A stretch of DNA of 53,287 bases from Syntrophaceae bacterium UBA4059 (GTDB lineage Bacteria; Desulfobacterota; Syntrophia; Syntrophales; Smithellaceae): assembly GCA_002382045.1 (NCBI GenBank), contig DFZJ01000125.1, forward strand, positions 1 through 53,287, read 5' to 3'. Shown in pieces: positions 40,883 to 48,404 of the stretch; the stretch's first letter is position 1, and each line of letters starts with the position of its first letter. Under the pieces are notes generated by a model, which saw only the letters and a list, made by a program, of their open reading frames with translations, was not told where the DNA came from and ran no database searches. A program made the position numbers and the translations under genes.

Positions 40883-41860
40883 TCATTTTAATATTTCTGA
40901 AATGTCCTCATTATACCAGCGGCTGTAGGGAAACAAGTTAATAAAACCGCAGTGACCGCCAAAGGGCTGCCGGGATATGGTCAGAAAATGGTTGTCGCAG
41001 AGCGATTGATAATCATCCAGAGGGATAACCGGATCATCCGTTGCGATAAATATTCTGACCGGTATATTGAGATTCTGAAATGACTTGTTATTCAATGTAT
41101 ATAATTTGAAATATTCCCGATAGGATGAAAATTGAGGGAAATAGGCCATCATATCCCTGGTCAGTTCCAGGCAGGTTTCAGCGCGCAGCATTTCAGCAAA
41201 GTTGTATTTATGCGGGAAAAGCCGCTGCTTCTTTTTCAATGAACGCCGCCACTTTTTCAAGAAGTATTGACGATACAAGGGAAGACCGTTATCAATAGCA
41301 AGCGTTGTTTTATAGGGGTCCAGGGGCGGGCTGACGGCGAACACATATTTTAAGTTTTCAATCGGCGTTTGAGAATGTTTTATCGCGATACGAAGAGAAA
41401 AATTCGCGCCTAAAGAAAAGCCCATCAAGTAAACGGGTAAATTCTGAGCACGCCGGGCAATGGCGTTAACGGCGTCGAACGTTTCCTGGAGCAGCGCGCC
41501 GTGAAAAAGTCCTTCATTGAGATGATGCGATTCGCCATGATCTCTTAAATTCAGACGGCAAACAGAGAATCCCCGTTTAAAAAAGTATGAACCGGTGGCC
41601 AGAACATAAGCTGACGAGGAAGAGCCTTCCCAGCCATGCAGAATAATGATAAGCCCTTTGGAACGTGGATGCTGGGCATAATAGGCCAGCAATTTCGATT
41701 CATCCGTTGTAGGGACAATCAATTCTTGTGAATGTTCCAGAAGAGGGCGATGGGGAGGAATTAATAAACGCGCGGAAGCCATAATAGATTGAAGATGTGG
41801 ATTTTTCAGAAAAGATCGGGGAAGGAACGTCGTATGATGATTATTTGATTTGGCGACCAT
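40883..41860 (-). CDS. Alpha/beta hydrolase, YheT/AB-hydrolase-4 family
   Basis: 325 residues. Family motifs: FLKNPHLQSIMAS near the start, the oxyanion region LHGWEGSSSSAYV, LNLRDHGESHHLNEG, the nucleophile elbow LMGFSLGANFSLR, an acid in ATDDPVIPLDDY and the catalytic His in FGGHCGFI. The YheT family comprises uncharacterised esterases related to lipid hydrolases such as ABHD1/3. It heads a three-gene operon with the Nudix and HAD genes and lies just downstream of tRNA-Met and its terminator. Confidence 0.9.
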   Translation of the reverse strand: MVAKSNNHHTTFLPRSFLKNPHLQSIMASARLLIPPHRPLLEHSQELIVPTTDESKLLAYYAQHPRSKGLIIILHGWEGSSSSAYVLATGSYFFKRGFSVCRLNLRDHGESHHLNEGLFHGALLQETFDAVNAIARRAQNLPVYLMGFSLGANFSLRIAIKHSQTPIENLKYVFAVSPPLDPYKTTLAIDNGLPLYRQYFLKKWRRSLKKKQRLFPHKYNFAEMLRAETCLELTRDMMAYFPQFSSYREYFKLYTLNNKSFQNLNIPVRIFIATDDPVIPLDDYQSLCDNHFLTISRQPFGGHCGFINLFPYSRWYNEDISEILK

Positions 41861-41877
41861 GGGATTCTTTGTGAAAA

Positions 41878-41900
41878 GCCCCCGCCCGAAACAGGCGGGG
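41878..41900 (-). terminator. Terminator after tRNA-Met
   Basis: On the minus strand: CCCCGCC, loop TGTTTC, GGGCGGGG, then CTTTTC. A short T run but a very strong stem, between the tRNA and the YheT-type gene. Confidence 0.7.
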
Positions 41901-41910
41901 TCGTAAATTA

Positions 41911-41987
41911 TGGTGGCGGTGCCCTGATTTGAACAGGGGACACTACGGATATGAGCCGTATGCTCTGACCAGCTGAGCTACACCGCC
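41911..41987 (-). tRNA. tRNA-Met (anticodon CAT)
   Basis: 77 bases with encoded CCA. Acceptor GGCGGTG/CACCGCC; D arm TAGCTCAGCTGGTCAGAGC; anticodon stem TACGG/CCGTA around CTCATAT with CAT (complement of 41951-41953); T arm CCCTG-TTCAAAT-CAGGG. The first acceptor pair is G-C, so it is not an initiator. A CAT anticodon could also be tRNA-Ile2, the TilS substrate; the overall sequence seems closer to elongator Met. Confidence 0.92.
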
Positions 41988-42025
41988 TCTGAAAGATTAA
42001 TTTTCAAAACCTGCAGGGGCTTCAG

Positions 42026-42060
42026 GCGACATGGGCAAGCCCTGCCCACGAAGTCGCCCG
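42026..42060 (-). other. Nested hairpin in the tRNA-Met precursor leader
   Basis: On the minus strand, GGGCGAC...GTCGCC encloses TGGGCA-GGGCT-TGCCCA, a strong nested stem between the tRNA promoter and the tRNA 5' end. Possibly a processing element or a dispersed repeat. Confidence 0.5.
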
Positions 42061-42063
42061 GAC

Positions 42064-42092
42064 GCTATATCTAAGAGTTTCGTGTTTGTCAA
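42064..42092 (-). promoter_or_regulatory. Promoter of tRNA-Met
   Basis: On the minus strand TTGACA (42092-42087), a 17-base spacer and TATAGC (42069-42064), immediately after the stop of the FG-GAP protein gene. Confidence 0.6.
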
Positions 42093-42095
42093 TAA

Positions 42096-43799
42096 CTATT
42101 GAGGCGTCTCCAGCTCATAAACGACCAGAACACTGCGATCGCTGAGCGATCCTCCAACGGATTGAACCAGAGCCAGAACAATTTCCGGTTTGCCGTCGTT
42201 ATCGATGTCTTTAAAACAATAATCAGCGACATAGCCATTAATTTTTTTTGTCCGCCAATTTTCCATCATTCCCAGGCCATCCCACTCCAGGTTGTATATT
42301 TCACTGGATGTGAAAAGTTTCAGATTTTTAAATATGCGGCCGACCGATGACAGGTTTTTAACGATGATCAGTTCCTTTTTGCCGTCTTTGTTGGTGTCAA
42401 ACGACAGAATACGCAAATTAGCAAAGGCGCTGTCTGGTTGCGTGGCCTCGGAGGAATTGGCTTTCTGCTTGTCAATATTAGCGATATAGTTGTTGCTGCC
42501 GCCATAAACATCATCGCTTCTCCAGAGAAGTTCCTCGGGGGTAGAACCAAAAGATAAAAGCCGGCTCAACGGTTTGTTGGTTGGTGTAATAACCAATAGA
42601 TAGTCCAGTTCATCAAGGGCAATAATTTTTTCACTGGCGCCGGTTCCAATCGTATCCATTGTCAAACCATAAATGGACAAACCCATCGGAATCTTCATTT
42701 TATCACCGGAAACATATTTTCCGTCTTTCCATACAATTTCATAAATCTGCGTATCGAATACTTTATCAAATCCGTAAGTCTGTCCCAGAAGTATCGGAAT
42801 GCCGGACGATGTATCAATCACGCGCAGGAAATACCGGATATCGGATGCAATGATCTTATAATCACCGTCTTTGTATTGCAAAACAAAGGAATTAAGCGTT
42901 CTGTCATTGAGTGATGTAACGATAATTTCCGGTGTGCCGTCCTTATTAATGTCCGCTATGTCTACCGATACATAATTATTGTAGGATGGACCTTTCATCT
43001 GTTTGATTAATCTTAAACTATCCTTTGTTTTCTGATAGATAAACACATTGTGACTGTCAATAACCACGACTTCATTTGACCCGTCGCGATTGACGTCCCC
43101 TACATCCATGCCTTTGAATTCCGTTTTGAATTGCTGACTCATCCAGAAGCCCCTGCGGTTGATAGGATCCGCCGCATTAATATATTCCGGATTGATCATG
43201 GAGGTCAGGGTTCCTTTTCTGCCGCCTGTCTTCATACCTGCGATAATTTGCGCTTCACGTGACGCGCCGGGAGCGGGCGGTGGCGCAACTGCGGGAGCAG
43301 CCGATACTTTCGGTTCAGTTTGAGGCGCTGCTCCGCTGATGTGCTGGACAATCCGTTGTGAAAAATTGTTGATTTTCGGGATGACTTCATCAAGGGTTTG
43401 TGACTGTGAAAAAATACTGACATCCGATTTGCCGCCTGTAATATCAATCAGTTTACCGTCGATGCTGATACTGCTGCCGATCTTCGTAATGCTCCCCCAG
43501 ACGACATAATCGGCTTTCAATTGCTGACCGATCTTTTGAGCATCCGCAAGATTCAATTCTTTTGTCCCTGATTTGCTCACGACATTCTGAACGACATCTT
43601 TGCCTGTCACTTCGATTTTGTCAGGAACCGCGATGCGACTGATCAGCATATCGCCGATTCCCTGACGGACATATTCAATATTTTCCGCGCTGTGCAGAGA
43701 AAAAGGTAAAACGGCGACGGTATATTTATCCTTTGCCCAGATGGTTGCCGCAAACAGCAGAACCGTTAGCAGAAAGAAAACCGAAATAGTTTTTTTCAT
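42096..43799 (-). CDS. Secreted TolB-like/FG-GAP repeat protein
   Basis: 567 residues. The signal peptide FFLLTVLLFAATIWA is followed by a ~150-residue domain (YTVAVLPFSLHSAENIEYVRQ, GDMLISRI, ADYVVWGSITKIGSSISI) like the TolB/CsgG N-terminal fold that organises outer-membrane assemblies. A proline/alanine-rich linker (~residues 165-185) leads to a beta-propeller-like region with VCBS/FG-GAP calcium-type repeats: VGDVNRDGSNEVVV, IADINKDGTPEIIV, FDTNKDGKKELIIV and KDIDNDGKPEIVL. Probably periplasmic or outer-membrane associated; exact function unknown. Genes with this combination are familiar in deltaproteobacteria, as I recall. Confidence 0.85.
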   Translation of the reverse strand: MKKTISVFFLLTVLLFAATIWAKDKYTVAVLPFSLHSAENIEYVRQGIGDMLISRIAVPDKIEVTGKDVVQNVVSKSGTKELNLADAQKIGQQLKADYVVWGSITKIGSSISIDGKLIDITGGKSDVSIFSQSQTLDEVIPKINNFSQRIVQHISGAAPQTEPKVSAAPAVAPPPAPGASREAQIIAGMKTGGRKGTLTSMINPEYINAADPINRRGFWMSQQFKTEFKGMDVGDVNRDGSNEVVVIDSHNVFIYQKTKDSLRLIKQMKGPSYNNYVSVDIADINKDGTPEIIVTSLNDRTLNSFVLQYKDGDYKIIASDIRYFLRVIDTSSGIPILLGQTYGFDKVFDTQIYEIVWKDGKYVSGDKMKIPMGLSIYGLTMDTIGTGASEKIIALDELDYLLVITPTNKPLSRLLSFGSTPEELLWRSDDVYGGSNNYIANIDKQKANSSEATQPDSAFANLRILSFDTNKDGKKELIIVKNLSSVGRIFKNLKLFTSSEIYNLEWDGLGMMENWRTKKINGYVADYCFKDIDNDGKPEIVLALVQSVGGSLSDRSVLVVYELETPQ

Positions 43800-43890
43800 A
43801 TTGATCTCTCCAATTTATCCTTATTATTGTTAAAGCAGCATGCTTCTAGCATTTAAGAACCGATAATTCAAGGCTGTTTTCATTTCTTAA

Positions 43891-44544
43891 TCATGACAGG
43901 GGAAGAACGTAAAACATGATGGCAAAGAAGTGGCAGATACTGCCTGCCAGAACAAACAAATGCCAAATCGCGTGATTAAAAGGCAGCTTATTCCAGACAT
44001 AAAAAATAACACCCAGCGAATAGGCCAGGCCGCCTGCCACCAGTAAAATAAGCCCCCCTGAGGGCAGCGAATGAATCAACGGTTTAATGACAAAAATGAT
44101 CATCCAGCCCATGATGAGATAGGCGACTGTAGAGATGATCTTAAAACGATGCACAAAGAAAATTTTGAATGCAACGCCGAGAATGGCCATAACCCAGATC
44201 ACACCGAACATCGTCCATCCCAGCATGCCGCGCAACGTAACCAGCAGGAAAGGCGTATAGGTGCCTGCGATCAAAAGATAAATACAGGAATGATCTATTA
44301 TTTTTAATACGCTTTTTGCTTTCGGCTTTTGGATGCTGTGATACAAAGTGGATGCCGAATATAACAAAATCAGCGTAACGCCAAAAATCGTACAACTTAC
44401 GACATGGCTGGTCGTGCCGTAAGCATTGGAATAAACAATCAGCAAGACCAGAGCTGCAATGCTTAATAAAGCACCCGCGCCGTGCGTAATACTGTTAAAT
44501 AATTCCTCTGAAAAACTATATGGAGCATCCTGCGTATCAACCAT
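43891..44544 (-). CDS. Hemolysin III family (PAQR-type) membrane protein
   Basis: 217 residues with seven predicted transmembrane helices. Conserved HlyIII/YqfA motifs: EELFNSITHGAGALLS, SASTLYHSI, IDHSCIYLLIAGTYTPF and a C-terminal HAIWHLFVLAGSICHFFA. The histidines in the S..YHS, DHS and H..WH elements form the presumed zinc site of PAQR proteins. Function in bacteria is unclear (membrane-energy or fluidity homeostasis). The ATG at 44544 has AAGGTAA upstream; a frame open to 44661 crosses a 7-base tandem repeat and is not favoured. Confidence 0.9.
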   Translation of the reverse strand: MVDTQDAPYSFSEELFNSITHGAGALLSIAALVLLIVYSNAYGTTSHVVSCTIFGVTLILLYSASTLYHSIQKPKAKSVLKIIDHSCIYLLIAGTYTPFLLVTLRGMLGWTMFGVIWVMAILGVAFKIFFVHRFKIISTVAYLIMGWMIIFVIKPLIHSLPSGGLILLVAGGLAYSLGVIFYVWNKLPFNHAIWHLFVLAGSICHFFAIMFYVLPLS

Positions 44545-44552
44545 AACATTTA

Positions 44553-44578
44553 CCTTTTGCCTTTTGCCTTTTGCCTTG
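44553..44578. repeat. Tandem 7-base repeat before the hemolysin III gene
   Basis: Three full copies of CCTTTTG plus a partial fourth, 9 bases upstream of the start. On the gene's strand each unit is CAAAAGG, so each contains an AAGG ribosome-site-like word. Slippage by one unit would change leader spacing. Confidence 0.7.
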
Positions 44579-44623
44579 ATCTCAGGATATGCGAGTCCAT
44601 CCTGTTTGTCAATTATTAAGGTG

Positions 44624-44653
44624 TTGACAGCCTTTTTCACTTTAATGTATAGA
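44624..44653 (+). promoter_or_regulatory. Promoter of citrate synthase
   Basis: A consensus TTGACA (44624-44629), an 18-base spacer and TATAGA (44648-44653), 48 bases before the ATG, which is preceded by AGGAGAAAAGGA. Confidence 0.7.
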
Positions 44654-44701
44654 TGCGCCAATAAGTTGAATCGTTTTTAATATCAGGAGAAAAGGAAATA
44701 A

Positions 44702-45988
44702 ATGGAAAAAGCGAAATTGACGTATAAAGGCATATCGCATGAAATGGAGGTTATCGAGGGCACAGAGGGGGAAAAGGGCATTGACATATCCAGACTGCGT
44801 CAGGAAACCGGTTTGATTACCCTTGATGTCGGCTATCAAAATACCGGTTCCTGCATGTCCTCCATCACGTTTATCGACGGCGATAAGGGCATCTTGCGAT
44901 ACCGGGGCATCCCCATTGAAGAAATCGCCGAAAAAGCCAGTTTTTCCGAAGTGGCCTACCTGCTGATCTACGGCAATCTTCCGAACAAGTCCGAACAACA
45001 GTTATTCTCTCGGCTTCTGACTCAGAATTCGATGATCCATGAAGAGATGCTGCGATTTTTCGACGGATTTCCGCCTACCGCCCATCCGATGGCGATTCTG
45101 GCAACCATGGTCAACTCCATGTCCGTTTATTACACGGATTATTTCACGGAAGATTTTCAGGCGGATACTTTTGATTTGATGGCCGCCTCGCTGATTTCTC
45201 GAATCCGTACGATTGCCGCCTATTCCTATAAACACAGCATCGGCGAACCGCATGTTTATCCCAAACGCGACCTCAAATATGCATCCAATTTTCTTTATAT
45301 GATGTTCGATAGCCCGGTCAATCCTTATGTCCCGGACCCGGATATCGAAAGGGCGCTCTCCACCTTGCTGATTCTGCATGCCGATCATGAACAAAATTGC
45401 TCCACATCAACGGTTCGTCTGGTTGGCAGCAGCCTGTCCAATCTGTACGCATCCATATGCGCGGGGATCTGCGCGCTTTGGGGACCGCTGCATGGCGGCG
45501 CCAATCAAAAAGTAATCGAGATGCTGGAAGAGATCAAGAAAAACAACTTGACCATACGGCACTGCATTGAGTCGTCCAAGGATAAAAACAGCAAGGTTCG
45601 CCTGTTTGGTTTTGGTCATCGCGTTTATAAAAATTACGATCCACGCGCCCAGATTCTGAAAAGGTATTGCGAGGCGGTCTTTAAAAAACAAAACTACAGT
45701 GATCCGCTCATTGAAATCGCTATGGAGCTTGAAGAAGCGGTTTTGAAAGATGATTTTTTTATTGAAAGAAAACTGTACCCGAATGTCGATTTTTACAGCG
45801 GCATCATCTACCGGATGATAGGGATTCCCACGAACATGTTTACCGTCATGTTTGCTATCGGAAGGTTGCCGGGCATGATTGCGCAATGGAAGGAAATGCA
45901 TGATTCCGTACCGTTGAAACTCGGCCGTCCAAGACAAATATACACGGGAAGTCATGAAAGGCATTATGTCCCGCTGGAAGAGCGCTAG
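44702..45988 (+). CDS. gltA: Citrate synthase (Si type)
   Basis: 428 residues. It condenses acetyl-CoA with oxaloacetate. Family motifs: RYRGIPIEEIAEKASFSEVAY, the first catalytic His region HADHEQNCSTSTVR, the second GPLHGGANQKVIEM, GFGHRVYKNYDPRA, and the catalytic Asp in NVDFYSGIIY. Its length matches the hexameric, NADH-sensitive GltA type. The presence of a classical Si enzyme matters because several related anaerobes use Re-citrate synthase instead. It is probably transcribed alone from its own promoter. Confidence 0.96.
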   Translation: MEKAKLTYKGISHEMEVIEGTEGEKGIDISRLRQETGLITLDVGYQNTGSCMSSITFIDGDKGILRYRGIPIEEIAEKASFSEVAYLLIYGNLPNKSEQQLFSRLLTQNSMIHEEMLRFFDGFPPTAHPMAILATMVNSMSVYYTDYFTEDFQADTFDLMAASLISRIRTIAAYSYKHSIGEPHVYPKRDLKYASNFLYMMFDSPVNPYVPDPDIERALSTLLILHADHEQNCSTSTVRLVGSSLSNLYASICAGICALWGPLHGGANQKVIEMLEEIKKNNLTIRHCIESSKDKNSKVRLFGFGHRVYKNYDPRAQILKRYCEAVFKKQNYSDPLIEIAMELEEAVLKDDFFIERKLYPNVDFYSGIIYRMIGIPTNMFTVMFAIGRLPGMIAQWKEMHDSVPLKLGRPRQIYTGSHERHYVPLEER

Positions 45989-46024
45989 AGGAGGAAATTC
46001 ATCTTTCGGAAGATAACTTTTTTC

Positions 46025-46053
46025 TTGACTTTTATCAGTCATTTGCCTATACA
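46025..46053 (+). promoter_or_regulatory. Promoter of the branched-chain-type transporter operon
   Basis: TTGACT (46025-46030), a 17-base spacer and TATACA (46048-46053). It gives a ~210-nt leader before the binding-protein gene, containing the terminator at 46191-46228. Confidence 0.55.
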
Positions 46054-46190
46054 CGCGGCACATGAGGTGTCTTTAAAGATGTTAAGAAAATGTTTATTCA
46101 CACAGGCAGTTAACTTTTACTTTTACTTTTTTAGCTTTACCGGCTTCAAGGTCTGCCTGAAAGTATCATGACCGATTGCAAAGGGAAATG

Positions 46191-46228
46191 AACCGTGGGC
46201 AGATTCAATTTGTCCACGGTTTTTTTTT
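46191..46228 (+). terminator. Intrinsic terminator between gltA and the transporter operon
   Basis: An 11-base-pair stem AACCGTGGGCA/TGTCCACGGTT (one G-T pair), a 9-base loop, then nine T. It lies 44 bases before the binding-protein ATG and ~200 bases after gltA. It may terminate gltA readthrough or attenuate the operon from the promoter at 46025. Confidence 0.8.
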
Positions 46229-46272
46229 GCCGGAACAAAGGTGTCCAAACAATAAAACAGGGGGATGAAAAA

Positions 46273-47478
46273 ATGAAGAGATGGATCAGCTCATTACTGG
46301 CAATATCGGCTTTGGTGTTTATGGCCATTGGCACTGCCGCGGCTGAAAAGAAAACAATCAAAGTGGGTGCGGCAATCAACCTGACCGGTCCGGCGTCAAG
46401 CTGGGGGAAATTTCATGAAAAAGGTCAGCGCGACTATTTCCGTTACGTGAATGAAGTGAAAGGCGGCGTTGCCGGCCGGAAAATCGACATGATCACGATT
46501 GACACGGCCTACAAAGTACCGGAAGCACAGGCGGCTGTTCGTAAATTTGTCATGCAGGATAAAGTGGACATGATCGCTACATGGGGCGCAGGCGAGGGGC
46601 TTGCCGCAAAACCCATTATTCAGGAATATAAAGTTCCGGCCATCAACTATTCAACCAGCTGGGAAATTCTCGAAAAACCCTTCGATTACATGTATCTGCC
46701 CTTCGGCAGTTACAAAATGGATTGTCACGCGGTTCTGGAATACATCAAAGCGGTTCATCCTGGCAAGGAAGCGCCTAAGGTTGGCCTGTTAACATACAAT
46801 AATGCTTACGGACGTTCCATTCATGCGCCCAGCAAGGAATACGCGGCGAAATTAGGCATCAAGCTCGTGGCCATAGAAGAATTTCCGCCCAGAACGGTTG
46901 ATCTCAATACGGAACTGCTTCGACTCCAGAGAAAAGGCGCGGAGTATATTTTCATTCAGATGCTGCCTTCGGCCATCATTACCGCTTTCAAAAGCGCCGA
47001 TCGCATCAAATACAATCCAATATTTCTCGGAACCTGGACATCAACCGATCCTGACTTCTTTAAAATGGGCAAAGGACTGATTCGCGATCGTCTGGTCATG
47101 CAGTTTCCGGGCGGTTTGCCTTCGGACAAATCCAAAGGAATGAAAGTCATGGAAGAACTGTGGAAACGCTACAAAACGGTCGATTCGTTTGATGCGGCCT
47201 ACTGGGAAGGTGTTGTGGTCGGCATGATCATGGAAAGAGCCTTTATCCGTGCCCATGAAAAGTCCAAGGCCATTAACCCGGCAACCATCAACGCTGCCCT
47301 GGAGTCCATGAAGAAAGAAGATTTTGGCGGTCTGGTTCCGGCGGTAACCTTCACCAAAGACAATCATGAGGCGTCATTTACCGCGCGCATGGTAAGAGTA
47401 AAAGAAGACGGAACTTATACACCCCTGACCAATTTTTATATTCCGGGGAAAGATAAGATTAAACTGATTAAAAAATAA
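46273..47478 (+). CDS. Branched-chain-type ABC transporter substrate-binding protein
   Basis: 401 residues. The signal peptide is MKRWISSLLAISALVFMAIG with likely cleavage after AAA-E. The mature part is a type I periplasmic binding protein (Peripla_BP_6): KVGAAINLTGPASSWGKFHEKG, ATWGAGEGLAAKPIIQ and VPAINYSTSWEI. Related proteins bind leucine/isoleucine, but also short-chain fatty acids, aromatics or amides. An acyl-CoA ligase in the same operon suggests the ligand is a carboxylic acid. CAGGGGGA precedes the ATG at 46273; an upstream in-frame ATG at 46195 lies in the terminator and is rejected. Confidence 0.93.
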   Translation: MKRWISSLLAISALVFMAIGTAAAEKKTIKVGAAINLTGPASSWGKFHEKGQRDYFRYVNEVKGGVAGRKIDMITIDTAYKVPEAQAAVRKFVMQDKVDMIATWGAGEGLAAKPIIQEYKVPAINYSTSWEILEKPFDYMYLPFGSYKMDCHAVLEYIKAVHPGKEAPKVGLLTYNNAYGRSIHAPSKEYAAKLGIKLVAIEEFPPRTVDLNTELLRLQRKGAEYIFIQMLPSAIITAFKSADRIKYNPIFLGTWTSTDPDFFKMGKGLIRDRLVMQFPGGLPSDKSKGMKVMEELWKRYKTVDSFDAAYWEGVVVGMIMERAFIRAHEKSKAINPATINAALESMKKEDFGGLVPAVTFTKDNHEASFTARMVRVKEDGTYTPLTNFYIPGKDKIKLIKK

Positions 47479-47558
47479 CGTACATGAACAGGGATGCCGG
47501 ATGATCCGGCATCCCTGAAGCATTGGAGCGCAGTGTTTTTGTCTGCACAGAGGGATTC

Positions 47559-48392
47559 ATGAAAGCATTTCGCAGCCGGCCTTCCATCATGATCAACCGG
47601 CCTCAGGAAGACAAAAAAGCCGAATTGGAGATTCGGAACTTAACTTTAAGTTTTGGCGGTGTTGTCGCAGTCAAAGATGTTGATTTGACGGTGCATACCG
47701 GCGAACTCATGGCGGTGATCGGCCCCAACGGCGCAGGCAAAACCAGTTTGCTCAATTGCATTACAGGATTCTATCATCCGCAACAGGGTCAGATTATATT
47801 CAACGGCCGGGATATTACGCATCTTCATACGCACCAGCTGGTTTCTGTCGGTATCGGCAGAACCTTTCAGAACATTGAGTTGTTTCCCGGCATGACCGTT
47901 CTGGCCAACATGACGTTGGCGCGTCATATCCATTGCCATTACAGCTTTTTGCGGGCATGCCTTTTTTCGCCGAAAGTTCGACAAGAGGAAATCAGGCACC
48001 GTCAGATTCTTGAAGAGATTATCGATTTTCTGGAAATGCAATCCATCCGTAAACAGACCGTTGGTTCTTTGCCCTACGGCATGATGAAAAGAGTGGAATT
48101 GGGCAGGGCACTGGCTTTGGAGCCCCGGTTGCTGATTCTGGACGAACCTTTCGCAGGTATGAACCTGGAAGAAAAAGAAGACATGGTCAGATTTCTGCTG
48201 GAACTAAACGGCAGATGGGGACTTACGATGGTCCTGGTTGAACATGACATGTCTATTGTCATGAGTATTTCCCAGCGGATCATGGTTTTGAACTTCGGCG
48301 AAAAACTGGGGGAGGGCAATCCGGAAGAAATCAGCGCCAATCCCGAAGTGATTAAAGCGTATCTGGGCGATGCGCAGGCCCTGGAATGCTAA
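47559..48392 (+). CDS. Branched-chain-type ABC transporter ATPase (LivG type)
   Basis: 277 residues. Walker A GPNGAGKTS, Q-loop FQNIELFPGMTVLANM, the degenerate signature LPYGMMKRVELGRAL (normally LSYGQQRRLE in LivG), Walker B LLILDEPFAGMN and switch EHDMS. The LivG-specific insertion around HCHYSFLRACLFSPKVRQEE is present. The ATG at 47559 follows AGAGGGATTC; alternatives lie at 47523 and 47589. The next gene begins 12 bases after the stop. Confidence 0.92.
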   Translation: MKAFRSRPSIMINRPQEDKKAELEIRNLTLSFGGVVAVKDVDLTVHTGELMAVIGPNGAGKTSLLNCITGFYHPQQGQIIFNGRDITHLHTHQLVSVGIGRTFQNIELFPGMTVLANMTLARHIHCHYSFLRACLFSPKVRQEEIRHRQILEEIIDFLEMQSIRKQTVGSLPYGMMKRVELGRALALEPRLLILDEPFAGMNLEEKEDMVRFLLELNGRWGLTMVLVEHDMSIVMSISQRIMVLNFGEKLGEGNPEEISANPEVIKAYLGDAQALEC

Positions 48393-48404
48393 AGGCAGGA
48401 AGCG

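Noticed and set aside
41911..41987. tRNA-Ile2 (lysidine) instead of tRNA-Met
   Set aside because: The anticodon CAT allows it, but the body looks closer to elongator Met; a covariance-model score for the two would decide.
46108..46130. ACTTTT repeats as a tandem-repeat regulatory element
   Set aside because: Only two to three imperfect copies in AT-rich leader DNA.
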